Source: an uncultured Muribaculaceae bacterium (GTDB taxonomy: Bacteria; Bacteroidota; Bacteroidia; Bacteroidales; Muribaculaceae). From it: a DNA stretch of 64,000 nucleotides. Below the pieces are notes generated by a model. It had not been told where the DNA came from. It did no database searches and saw only the letters and a program-made list of their open reading frames with translations. A program made the position numbers and the translations under genes. Where the stretch lies: contig CAJUKF010000007.1 in the NCBI GenBank assembly GCA_910587355.1, forward strand, positions 13,002-77,001, written 5' to 3'. Each line of letters opens with the position of its first letter. Position 1 is the first letter of the stretch. This document shows positions 46,242 through 53,695 of this stretch, one piece after another.

Positions 46242-46313
46242 GTCTCGGTGAATTTAATCTTTAGTCACGGTGGGTTTGTCGGATTAGCGTCGGGTTACAA
46301 ACCCGACGAGACT
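46239..46313. repeat. family-1 REP cluster after the GH92 gene
   Basis: A fragment AGTCTCGGTG (46241-46250), a 3'-truncated forward unit (46262-46280) and a complete inverted unit (46284-46313) form a damaged inverted pair. The fragment overlaps the GH92 stop codon. Confidence 0.75.
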
Positions 46314-46335
46314 GAAAACTCTCTCATACAATACC

Positions 46336-46348
46336 GTGGCTCCGCCAC
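46336..46348. repeat. GTGGC-GCCAC hairpin
   Basis: A lone GTGGC/GCCAC hairpin between the REP cluster and family-2 copy 3. Confidence 0.5.
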
Positions 46349-46369
46349 TCTGTGTGAGTTAGCCGATGT

Positions 46370-46415
46370 CCCCGTACTGCGTACGGGGTTAGAGACAATC
46401 GCGTGGCTCCGCCAC
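46370..46415 (+). repeat. family-2 two-hairpin repeat, copy 3
   Basis: CCCCGTAC/GTACGGGG (8 pairs, loop TGC), spacer, GTGGC/GCCAC. Compared with copy 2, the inner stem bases changed on both sides so that pairing is kept. Confidence 0.7.
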
Positions 46416-46512
46416 TACGTCGTCTTTGACTGCGCAGCAGGACGGTCATAGCCACGATGTCGTCCTGAGCTCCAAAGTTTGGGGACGGTTCCCCATACGA
46501 TACCGAGACCGA

Positions 46513-46537
46513 TATAGCGTCGGGTTACACAGCCGCC
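46513..46537 (-). repeat. degenerate family-1 REP
   Basis: TATAGCGTCGGGTTACAC followed by an altered right arm; the palindrome is broken. The rest of 46416-46580 shows no gene. Confidence 0.45.
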
Positions 46538-46580
46538 GCTTCGTTTTAACTTAAAAATCGGGCTCCATGGTTAACAATCG

Positions 46581-46653
46581 AAAAAAAGTTTAAAAAACGA
46601 AAAAAAAAGTTGTTGAAAATTTAGCGACATTCAAAAAAAAGATTATAACTTTG
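46581..46653 (+). promoter_or_regulatory. A-tract region and -7 box of the fimbrial operon
   Basis: TAACTTTG (46646-46653) is a consensus -7 box without a clear -33 element. Upstream, runs of A start at 46581, 46592, 46600, 46616 and 46633; the first three are roughly in helical phase, so the DNA is probably bent or acts as an UP-like element. Confidence 0.55.
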
Positions 46654-46694
46654 CAGTCGGGTATACTTCTCTTACGGAGAGAAGTACCGGACTG
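46654..46694 (+). promoter_or_regulatory. 5' leader hairpin of the fimbrial operon
   Basis: CAGTC...GACTG outside and ACTTCTCT/AGAGAAGT inside make a long imperfect hairpin right at the predicted transcript start. It could stabilise the mRNA 5' end or regulate it. The remaining leader to 46770 shows no other structure I trust. Confidence 0.5.
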
Positions 46695-46770
46695 AAGATA
46701 TTACAACTGGTTTACAATGGCAGTGCCACGCTCCTAATTCATTATAATGCACCGTGAAGAAATCGGAACT

Positions 46771-47379
46771 ATGAAGAAAACAAGACATAATATAATGAAA
46801 CCAATCATTCTGTTTCTGGCAATTCTTGTTGCCGGAATAGCCCATCCTTTAATGTCTCAGGATGTCGCCGTCAAAACCAATCTTATTGATGATGCCTTGC
46901 TTGATGTCAATGTCGGAGTTGAGGTTGGAGTCGCCCCGCGGTGGAGTATTGATGTGCCGGCAAGCTTCAATTTCTGGACATTGAGTCACAACCGCCGCTG
47001 GAAGCACTGGGCAGTGCAGCCGGGCGTGCGCTATTGGTTCTGCGAGGCCATGGGAGGTCACTTCGTAGGAGCGCACCTTATGGGCGGTCAGTACAATGTC
47101 GGCGGTCTCGACCTTGATTTCAAGTTCCTCGGCACCGATTTCTCTCAACTGAAAGACTCACGCTACGAAGGCTGGTTTGTGGGCGCCGGCATCAGCTACG
47201 GCTACACATGGATTCTGAACAAGCACTGGAATCTCGAGGCCGAGCTCGGCATAGGCTGGGCCTATACGCGCTCCGACAAATTTCCCTGCACACGCTGCGG
47301 CCGCAAGCTCGAGAGCGGACGCGTACATAACTACGTAGGGCCGACCAAGGCAGCCATAAACATCGTATACGTATTCTGA
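46771..47379 (+). CDS. DUF3575 outer-membrane protein of the fimbrial locus
   Basis: A 202-residue exported protein; the signal peptide core is IILFLAILVAGIAHPLMSQ. The mature part is beta-rich with aromatic-ended strands and ends in VYVF, as expected for a small outer-membrane barrel, and fits DUF3575. Members of this family commonly precede FimA/Mfa-type fimbrial genes in Bacteroidales, perhaps helping export or anchoring. An ATG at 46747 is in frame; 46771 gives a better signal peptide. The next gene starts 29 bases later. Confidence 0.75.
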   Translation: MKKTRHNIMKPIILFLAILVAGIAHPLMSQDVAVKTNLIDDALLDVNVGVEVGVAPRWSIDVPASFNFWTLSHNRRWKHWAVQPGVRYWFCEAMGGHFVGAHLMGGQYNVGGLDLDFKFLGTDFSQLKDSRYEGWFVGAGISYGYTWILNKHWNLEAELGIGWAYTRSDKFPCTRCGRKLESGRVHNYVGPTKAAINIVYVF

Positions 47380-47408
47380 ATAACAAACACGCATTTACGC
47401 AAGTCAGT

Positions 47409-48866
47409 ATGAAAATACATACATTAATAATAGCTGCCCTCGGTCTGCTGACTGCGGCAGCCCCGGCAAACGCCGCCACACCCGTAGCAATGCAGGACGA
47501 TAGCTTGCCGTGCGTGCAGGCGCTGCAGGTAGAGCGCTCCGACAACAAGCTTTTCGTGTCGATGCTGCTCGACTTCTCGGCACTGAAGCTGAAGTCAAAC
47601 CGCGAAATCGCATATACGCCGATTCTCGCTTTCGGCGACTCAATCCTCGAGCTTCCGCAGGTAGTGGTGGCCGGACGCAACCGCTACATACAGCACGAGC
47701 GCCACAATGCTCTTCCGGAAGGCACACGTCTGTTCCGTGCCGGCAGCACAGTGGAGTACTCCGAGGTCATTCCCTATCAGCAGTGGATGGAGACAGCCAC
47801 ACTGTCGGTGGCCGAGAATGTGAGCGGCTGCGGCTGCGACCCCATCTCCGACCATGAGTACGACCTTGCAGTGCTCGACTTCAAGGAGCGCGTGTTTGCC
47901 CCCCTCTTCGCTTTCGTCACTCCTGCTGTGGAGAAGGTGAAGCAGCGTGAGGTGCGCGGCTCGGCATATATCGACTTCCCCGTCAACCGCACCGAAATCC
48001 GGCCCGACTACCGCCGCAACCCCGAGGAGCTGCAGAAAATACGCGGCACTATCGACGTGCTGCGCGACGACAAGGACACACGCATTGTGTCGGTGGCTAT
48101 CGAAGGTTTCGCTTCGCCCGAAGGCCCCTTTGCCAACAACGAGCGCCTTGCACAGGGCCGTACGGAGGCTCTGGTGAAATATGTGCGCGGCCTCTACTCA
48201 TTCGACCCCTCGATTATCAAATCGGGCTGGGTGGCCGAGGACTGGACCGGTCTGCGCCGCTATGTGGAGTCGTCTGACATCGAGAACAAGGACGGCATAC
48301 TCGCCGTAATCGGCATGACCTCTCTCGCTCCCGACGCACGCGAGTGGAAGCTCAAGTCGACTTACCCTGAGCAGTACAGATTCCTGCTCGAGAACGTATA
48401 CCCCGGTCTGCGTCACTCCGACTACGCTGTTGAATATGTGATACGCTCCTATGCCGACGTGAACGAAATCCGCGAACTTATAAAGACCACGCCCCAGAAG
48501 CTGAGCCTGCACGAGATGTACATCCTCGCACAGAGCCTCGAACCCGGTTCGGACGAATACCGCGAAGTGTTTGAAATCGCCGTGCGCATGTATCCCGATG
48601 ACCCCGTGGCAAATCTCAACGCCGCCAACATAGCCCTCGGACGCGACGAACTCGACCGTGCCGAAGCATATCTGGCAAAGGCCGGCGGCGCTCCTCAGGC
48701 CGTATATGCCCGCGGCATACTCGCCGCCAAGCGCGGCGACTACGACACTGCCTACCGCCTCTTTGAGCAGGCCGCCGCAGCCGGAGTGGCTGAGACAGCC
48801 GATGCCGTGGCGCAGCTCAGAGAATATCAGCGCTATGCCGACAGCAAAGCCGGCATCAACAAATGA
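47409..48866 (+). CDS. DUF3868/OmpA-like domain protein of the fimbrial locus
   Basis: A 485-residue exported protein with a 22-residue signal peptide. The N-terminal 170 residues fit DUF3868. The middle (FPVNRTEIRPDYRRNPEELQ followed by VAIEGFASPEGPFANNERLA) is an OmpA-C-like peptidoglycan-binding domain. The C-terminal part has TPR-like helical repeats. It may anchor the fimbrial system to the cell wall. Position and domain order match fimbrial operons of other Bacteroidales. Confidence 0.8.
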   Translation: MKIHTLIIAALGLLTAAAPANAATPVAMQDDSLPCVQALQVERSDNKLFVSMLLDFSALKLKSNREIAYTPILAFGDSILELPQVVVAGRNRYIQHERHNALPEGTRLFRAGSTVEYSEVIPYQQWMETATLSVAENVSGCGCDPISDHEYDLAVLDFKERVFAPLFAFVTPAVEKVKQREVRGSAYIDFPVNRTEIRPDYRRNPEELQKIRGTIDVLRDDKDTRIVSVAIEGFASPEGPFANNERLAQGRTEALVKYVRGLYSFDPSIIKSGWVAEDWTGLRRYVESSDIENKDGILAVIGMTSLAPDAREWKLKSTYPEQYRFLLENVYPGLRHSDYAVEYVIRSYADVNEIRELIKTTPQKLSLHEMYILAQSLEPGSDEYREVFEIAVRMYPDDPVANLNAANIALGRDELDRAEAYLAKAGGAPQAVYARGILAAKRGDYDTAYRLFEQAAAAGVAETADAVAQLREYQRYADSKAGINK

Positions 48867-48912
48867 AATACAATCAATCAACTCCTTTAATAACCAATTT
48901 TAGTTCAATTCT

Positions 48913-50844
48913 ATGAATGCTAAATTATTCTTCGGTCTGTTCGCAGGCAGTGCAATGGCGCTTGCCATGACCGGATGCTCCTCAGACGAGCCGGGCGGCG
49001 TGCAGAATGACAAAGCCGAAAAGACAGTCTACCTCCGTGTAGCAATCTCCGATGTCAACGCCGCTTCGCGTGCTACTAATGACACCAAGCACTTCCTTGA
49101 CGGTACTACTGCCGAAAGTGCAATCGGTGCTCTTCAGTTCCGTTTCTTCGATGCTGCAGGCAATGCTATCGACGATGTCTCAGAGACAAATTATGACTTC
49201 GTTGACGCAACTACAGACCAGGCTGCACCTTCAGTAGACAAAATTAAGACTGCTATAGTGGAGGTAAATCTTGCTCAGGGTCAGGCACTGCCCGCTTATG
49301 TACTGGTGTTCGCCAATCCTGTAAGCTGGGACGGAGTAACAGACGGTACAGCAATGAACGGCTATCGTGACATCGAGCGTTCAGGTTATCTCGATGGTGC
49401 CAACAGATTTGCCATGAACAACTCCGTTTATTACGGCACAGATGCCGTTTCGGGTCAGAACAATGTGAAAATCAGCGGTACTCCTATTCAGAACGGTCAG
49501 CTCTTCGCTACAAAAGCTGAGGCAGAGGCTGCTACCGGCGGTGATGTTGTCGACATCTACATCGAGCGCCGCGCCGCAAGGGTTGATGTAAAGTTCACCA
49601 ATGCTGCCGGGGATGCTGCAGCAACAATTAATACTGTAGCTCTGGGCGGCTATAACCTTACTTTCGTGCCCTCGGCATGGACAGTGACCGCCGATGCTCC
49701 TACAATGTATGCTATCAAGCGTTTCGCGACCACAGCGGCAACCGATGCTGCAATTCCTTCTATGGCAGAAGTTGACACATATCTTGGCGCAGGCTGGAGC
49801 AATACCTATTGGAATGATGCAACTCTTCACCGCAGCTACTGGGCGTGCTCGCCTTCTTTCTATGCTACGGACTTCCCCCGTGTATCGGATAATATCGTCG
49901 ACAAAGTGACTACAGGCACCGGTGCCGGCGTAGTTGTAGCTCCTTATGCTCTCAAATACTACAGCTTCAATCAGGTTAACGGCGCAAACGGCAGCGCAAT
50001 TGCCAACAATAACACCGCTGTGACACGCTATGCCCTTGAGAACACAATGGGTACTGATGCATTCCATTCAATCAACCCCAATGCAGCCGCTCCCTCAGTG
50101 CTCCTTACCGGTAAGTATACTCTTACTAACGAAAACGGAACTGCTCTTGCCGCCAACACTTCGTTCGCAATCTGGAACAATGATATATATTTCATCGGCG
50201 CTGTTCCCACAGACGCAAACACCGGTGACCAGACCATTCTCGACGCCATGCTCGCCGACCAGCAGATTGTGGCTACCGATGCAAACGGCACGCTGCTCAG
50301 AGCAGCTCGTGCCGGTGTCGTTGTTCGGCATCCCGATGCAACTGTCCGTGCCAAGAATGCTATCTCAGAGGAATGCATGACCCTGCAGCTTACCACTCTG
50401 CCTCAGGATGGCAATATGCTTTACTACAAGCCTGTAGGCTCGGAAACATGGGAGCCTATTGCCAACGCAACACAAATGCTGTATGTAAACCGTCAGCTCG
50501 CCGGCCAGCTCAACTATGCCAAGGCTTACACTCAGGGCGCTGCTTACTTCGGTATTCCTATCAAGCACCTCCGCGCTACAGAAGATGTTCGTACTGGTGA
50601 TGCCAACCCCTTCAATGCTGACGGAACTGTTGCAAACTGGGCAAATGTACGTGCAGGTGACTTCGGCCTCGTACGTAACCATGTCTACACCATCAACATT
50701 AACGGCATCAACGGTCTCGGCGACGGCGTACTTGACCTCAACTATCCTATCATCACTCCGATGGATACCTACAACTACTACATCAAGTACTCGCTCAAGG
50801 TGCTCAACTGGCGTATTGTTCCTGCTCAGGGTGTAATTCTCTGA
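48913..50844 (+). CDS. Mfa1-like fimbrial major subunit
   Basis: A 643-residue lipoprotein precursor with lipobox MTGC ending at Cys22. Length, beta-rich low-complexity composition and the C-terminal end LNWRIVPAQGVIL fit the Mfa1/FimA fimbrillin superfamily. These are secreted as lipoproteins, cleaved by an Arg/Lys protease and polymerise by strand exchange. A likely cleavage region is AASRATND, around residues 51-58. Its third-position composition is more AT-rich than that of the genes on either side, as often seen for variable surface proteins. Confidence 0.85.
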   Translation: MNAKLFFGLFAGSAMALAMTGCSSDEPGGVQNDKAEKTVYLRVAISDVNAASRATNDTKHFLDGTTAESAIGALQFRFFDAAGNAIDDVSETNYDFVDATTDQAAPSVDKIKTAIVEVNLAQGQALPAYVLVFANPVSWDGVTDGTAMNGYRDIERSGYLDGANRFAMNNSVYYGTDAVSGQNNVKISGTPIQNGQLFATKAEAEAATGGDVVDIYIERRAARVDVKFTNAAGDAAATINTVALGGYNLTFVPSAWTVTADAPTMYAIKRFATTAATDAAIPSMAEVDTYLGAGWSNTYWNDATLHRSYWACSPSFYATDFPRVSDNIVDKVTTGTGAGVVVAPYALKYYSFNQVNGANGSAIANNNTAVTRYALENTMGTDAFHSINPNAAAPSVLLTGKYTLTNENGTALAANTSFAIWNNDIYFIGAVPTDANTGDQTILDAMLADQQIVATDANGTLLRAARAGVVVRHPDATVRAKNAISEECMTLQLTTLPQDGNMLYYKPVGSETWEPIANATQMLYVNRQLAGQLNYAKAYTQGAAYFGIPIKHLRATEDVRTGDANPFNADGTVANWANVRAGDFGLVRNHVYTININGINGLGDGVLDLNYPIITPMDTYNYYIKYSLKVLNWRIVPAQGVIL

Positions 50845-50893
50845 TAACTCTCTGCTATTGAAAAAATCGCAAGATTTGATTAACTGAATATTG

Positions 50894-50940
50894 TACGGAC
50901 GTGCCTTCGGCACGTATCATCGGCCGGTGGCGCGTCCGTA
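50894..50940 (+). terminator. branched hairpin after the Mfa1-like gene
   Basis: Outer arms TACGGAC/GTCCGTA (50894-50900, 50934-50940) enclose a second hairpin GTGCC-TTC-GGCAC (50901-50913) and a CGGCCG palindrome, forming a possible three-way junction. It lies 50 bases after the stop codon and could end transcripts or protect their 3' ends. Confidence 0.45.
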
Positions 50941-50948
50941 TATTTCTC

Positions 50949-51015
50949 TTTAGTGTCGGGAATCTTCTCTTTAGCGTCGGGTTACAACCCCGCCGAGACT
51001 AACCCCGCCGGGACT
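50949..51015 (-). repeat. family-1 REP with flanking fragments
   Basis: A complete inverted-orientation unit at 50971-51000 is flanked by fragments at 50950-50960 and 51001-51015. All lie in the 428-base interval between the major subunit and anchor genes. Confidence 0.75.
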
Positions 51016-51030
51016 TCCCTTTAGAGAGGC

Positions 51031-51050
51031 GGACGCGAAGAATCGCGTCC
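51031..51050. repeat. GGACGCG hairpin
   Basis: GGACGCG (51031-51037) pairs with CGCGTCC (51044-51050) across a 6-base loop. It sits between REP units and has no T-run. Confidence 0.5.
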
Positions 51051-51071
51051 CTACAACAGAGGGCGGAATTC

Positions 51072-51103
51072 TATAGCGTCGGGTAACAAACCCGCCGAGA
51101 CTA
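51072..51103 (-). repeat. family-1 REP unit
   Basis: Complete unit TAGCGTCGGGTAACAAACCC and GCCGAGACTA, in the same orientation as its neighbours at 50971 and 51113. Confidence 0.8.
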
Positions 51104-51112
51104 AATCTTCTC

Positions 51113-51144
51113 TTTAGCGTCGGGTTACAAACCCGCCGAGACTA
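51113..51144 (-). repeat. family-1 REP unit
   Basis: Complete unit TAGCGTCGGGTTACAAACCC and GCCGAGACTA, the third in a same-orientation series. Downstream up to 51272 there are only a GCGCAT/ATGCGC hairpin (51171-51188) and a weak GCGGC/GCCGC pair. Confidence 0.8.
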
Positions 51145-51272
51145 AAAAAATGTTTCTCTCCTTTTACATTGCGCATGATTTGATGCGCCCCTGACTTGAA
51201 AACTATCGGCGGCGTGAGTGCCGCACACTATAATATCACCAATAATAAACGAATCAAACAATAGACGAACAA

Positions 51273-52328
51273 ATGAGAACGTGGCATCTGCATAATTGGA
51301 TTAAACAGATTCTTACATCAGTGGTGCTGCTCGGTTATGTCTGCGGCTTAACGTCGTGCGACGCCGTATATGAAGACCAGAGCGGATGTGCCATCAACTA
51401 CCGCGTTGCCTTCCGCTTTGTGAAGAATGTCTTACAGGCCGATGCTTTCGGTTCTCAGGTTACGACCGTGCACCTCAATATCTACGACAAGGGCGGCCGT
51501 CTCGTATACAGCAAGAGCGAGGCCCGCAACGTGAGCGAAATCAACGACTACTTCATGGAGGTGGAAGTGGTGCCCGGCAAGTACGACCTCCTTGCGTGGT
51601 GCGAAGGCGAGTCGCTTGCGCCCGACGCGGTGAGGTTCGGCCTCGGCGACGGCGCGGCCATGAGCGGCTTCGGTGCCACACTGCCGCTGAGCGGCAGCGG
51701 CGCGGCGCTGAGTTCGTCGTCCGACATACACAAGCTCTTCCACGGCATGTCGGCAGATGTCGATTTCCCCGAAGCGTGGGGCATGACCACAGTCGGCCCG
51801 GTATATCTCACCCGCGACACCAACCACCTGAGCGTGCTGCTGCAGAATGTCGACGGTCGTCCGCTCGACGCCTCGCAGTTCACTTTCGAAATCACCGGCC
51901 ATAACAACCGCCTGAACTGGCTCAACGAAGTGATGCCGGAGTCGGACGAGTTTGTGTACACACCGTGGAGCGTGGAGCAGACCTACTCGTCGTTCGACCG
52001 TCCCGAAGGCCGCGGCACTATGGAAGACCCCGAAATCCCTGCCGGCGTGCTTGCCGAGTTCACCACGAGCCGCCTTATGGCCGGCATGCCCCAGCGTCTC
52101 ACCGTGCGGCTTAAAAGCACCGGCGAAGAGGTGCTGTCAATCCCCCTGATTAAGTATCTGCTGCTTGTGAAAGGCAAATACAATAAAATCGACGGAGACC
52201 AGAACTATCTCGACTGCTATGACGACTTCACGATGATGTTCTTCATCGGCGAAGGCATGACATGGGTCAAGACAAGAATATACATCAACGGATGGCGCGT
52301 TGTGCCTCCTCAGGATGTGGATATGTAA
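51273..52328 (+). CDS. Mfa2/FimB-like fimbrial anchor lipoprotein
   Basis: A 351-residue lipoprotein with lipobox LTSC ending at Cys29. It fits the FimB/Mfa2 family: a start with the GCAINYRVAFRF strand, a KYDLLAWCEG segment and a C-terminal VKTRIYINGWRVVPPQDVDM. In P. gingivalis the Mfa2 protein anchors and limits the length of fimbriae at the outer membrane. It begins a second gene run that may share the transcript of the major subunit or have its own promoter; I see no consensus one. Confidence 0.85.
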   Translation: MRTWHLHNWIKQILTSVVLLGYVCGLTSCDAVYEDQSGCAINYRVAFRFVKNVLQADAFGSQVTTVHLNIYDKGGRLVYSKSEARNVSEINDYFMEVEVVPGKYDLLAWCEGESLAPDAVRFGLGDGAAMSGFGATLPLSGSGAALSSSSDIHKLFHGMSADVDFPEAWGMTTVGPVYLTRDTNHLSVLLQNVDGRPLDASQFTFEITGHNNRLNWLNEVMPESDEFVYTPWSVEQTYSSFDRPEGRGTMEDPEIPAGVLAEFTTSRLMAGMPQRLTVRLKSTGEEVLSIPLIKYLLLVKGKYNKIDGDQNYLDCYDDFTMMFFIGEGMTWVKTRIYINGWRVVPPQDVDM

Positions 52329-52359
52329 TTGCGTTGGCATTTCAGCTTCTGAGCGTACT

Positions 52360-53685
52360 ATGAACAGTATTTTGAAAAATATTTCATACGGATTGTCAGC
52401 GGCACTGCTGGGAGCGATGAGCTTCGCCGGCTGTGTCTCCGACAATTACGACTGCCCGCCCGACGAGCCCGACCCCGTGGTAAAGCCGGGGGGCGTGAGC
52501 ATACGCTTCGATGTCATATCGAATCAGGACAAGCGTTCACGTGCCGCCGATATCGAGGGCGATATGCCCGGTTCGGCGCCCGAAGACTATATAGACATCA
52601 GCAGCATGCAGTTTCTGCTCTTCGACAGCAACGAGAGGTTTCTGCAGTTCCTGAGGCCTGTCGTCACAGCCGACGGCGCCTCGGGCGAGTATACGGCTCT
52701 GGCTACCTTCGAGGAGCCCTACTTCGAGCAGGCATCCGACGGAACGAGTCTCACTTTCTTCATCATGGCGCTTGCCAACGGCAACTCAATGGGCGCGCCG
52801 TGGGCCGGAGCCGAGCGCGGCGCCACAACCGTGGAGCAGCTCTGCAATGCCCGTCAGAACACCCTTCTCACTGCCAGGCCCGTGCCGAGCAGTCTGATGT
52901 CGGCGCCCTATATCGACATAGCCCAGAAATTCCCCATGGCCGGTCTTCAGCATTTCACCGTGTCTGTATCGGAGCTGAAGGCATCGACCGAAGAGTCGCC
53001 TGTCGACCTCTCGGCCGGCGCACAGGGCCGCACGCTCAACATGCTCCGTGCGCTCGCAAAAATCGAGGTCATTGACAAAGCCAACTATATAGGCACATAT
53101 GACGAAAACGTCGTCGGCAACGACCCGTGCCGTATCAACAAGGCAGAAGTCGTGGGATTCTTCAACCGCGGCAATCAGCTGCCGCTCTACAGCCAGTGGA
53201 TGCGCGGCGATGTGACTCTGCCGGAGACCCAGCAGGTGATTTCGCCTTCGGTGCCGCTCAACTGCGGATACCTCAATCCGCCGGCTTTCAGTTCAGACAA
53301 CGACCAGCTTGCCGGCAGCATCACCCAGGAAATGACAATAGATATGGCCTACGACAGCGATGCACAGAATGCCCGCGAATACAAAGAGCCCGTATGGTCG
53401 GCGTATGTCTACGAATTCTCGAATCCCGCCGAAGGCATCACAGTCACACAGAATCCGTATATACGCATCACCACCAAAGGCGACGGTACAACGGAATCGC
53501 TGGTGCTTCCTTTCCGCATGGGCACATATTCCGAGGGCGCTTATCAGGCCCCTCTCAACGAGATTCTGCGCAATCACATCTACCGCTACGAGATAACCAA
53601 AATAAATACCGACGGGTCGCTTACGGCCAACTGGACGGTGTGCCCGATGACCGGAGTCAATATCACAATACCTCCTTTTAACTGA
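52360..53685 (+). CDS. Mfa-like fimbrial accessory lipoprotein
   Basis: A 441-residue lipoprotein with lipobox FAGC ending at Cys25. The N-terminal strand GGVSIRFDVISN and the ending LTANWTVCPMTGVNITIPPF resemble Mfa/FimA-type subunits. By place (after the anchor, before the largest gene) it may be a minor or adaptor subunit like Mfa3 or Mfa4. I chose ATG 52360 because it gives a proper signal peptide; the frame is open to 52300. It ends 10 bases before the next gene. Confidence 0.75.
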   Translation: MNSILKNISYGLSAALLGAMSFAGCVSDNYDCPPDEPDPVVKPGGVSIRFDVISNQDKRSRAADIEGDMPGSAPEDYIDISSMQFLLFDSNERFLQFLRPVVTADGASGEYTALATFEEPYFEQASDGTSLTFFIMALANGNSMGAPWAGAERGATTVEQLCNARQNTLLTARPVPSSLMSAPYIDIAQKFPMAGLQHFTVSVSELKASTEESPVDLSAGAQGRTLNMLRALAKIEVIDKANYIGTYDENVVGNDPCRINKAEVVGFFNRGNQLPLYSQWMRGDVTLPETQQVISPSVPLNCGYLNPPAFSSDNDQLAGSITQEMTIDMAYDSDAQNAREYKEPVWSAYVYEFSNPAEGITVTQNPYIRITTKGDGTTESLVLPFRMGTYSEGAYQAPLNEILRNHIYRYEITKINTDGSLTANWTVCPMTGVNITIPPFN

Positions 53686-53695
53686 TGTTAAACTG

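Noticed and set aside
46416..46770. Invertible promoter for fimbriae
   Set aside because: I looked for long inverted repeats on both sides of the promoter, as in phase-variable Bacteroides loci, and saw none; no recombinase gene is adjacent.
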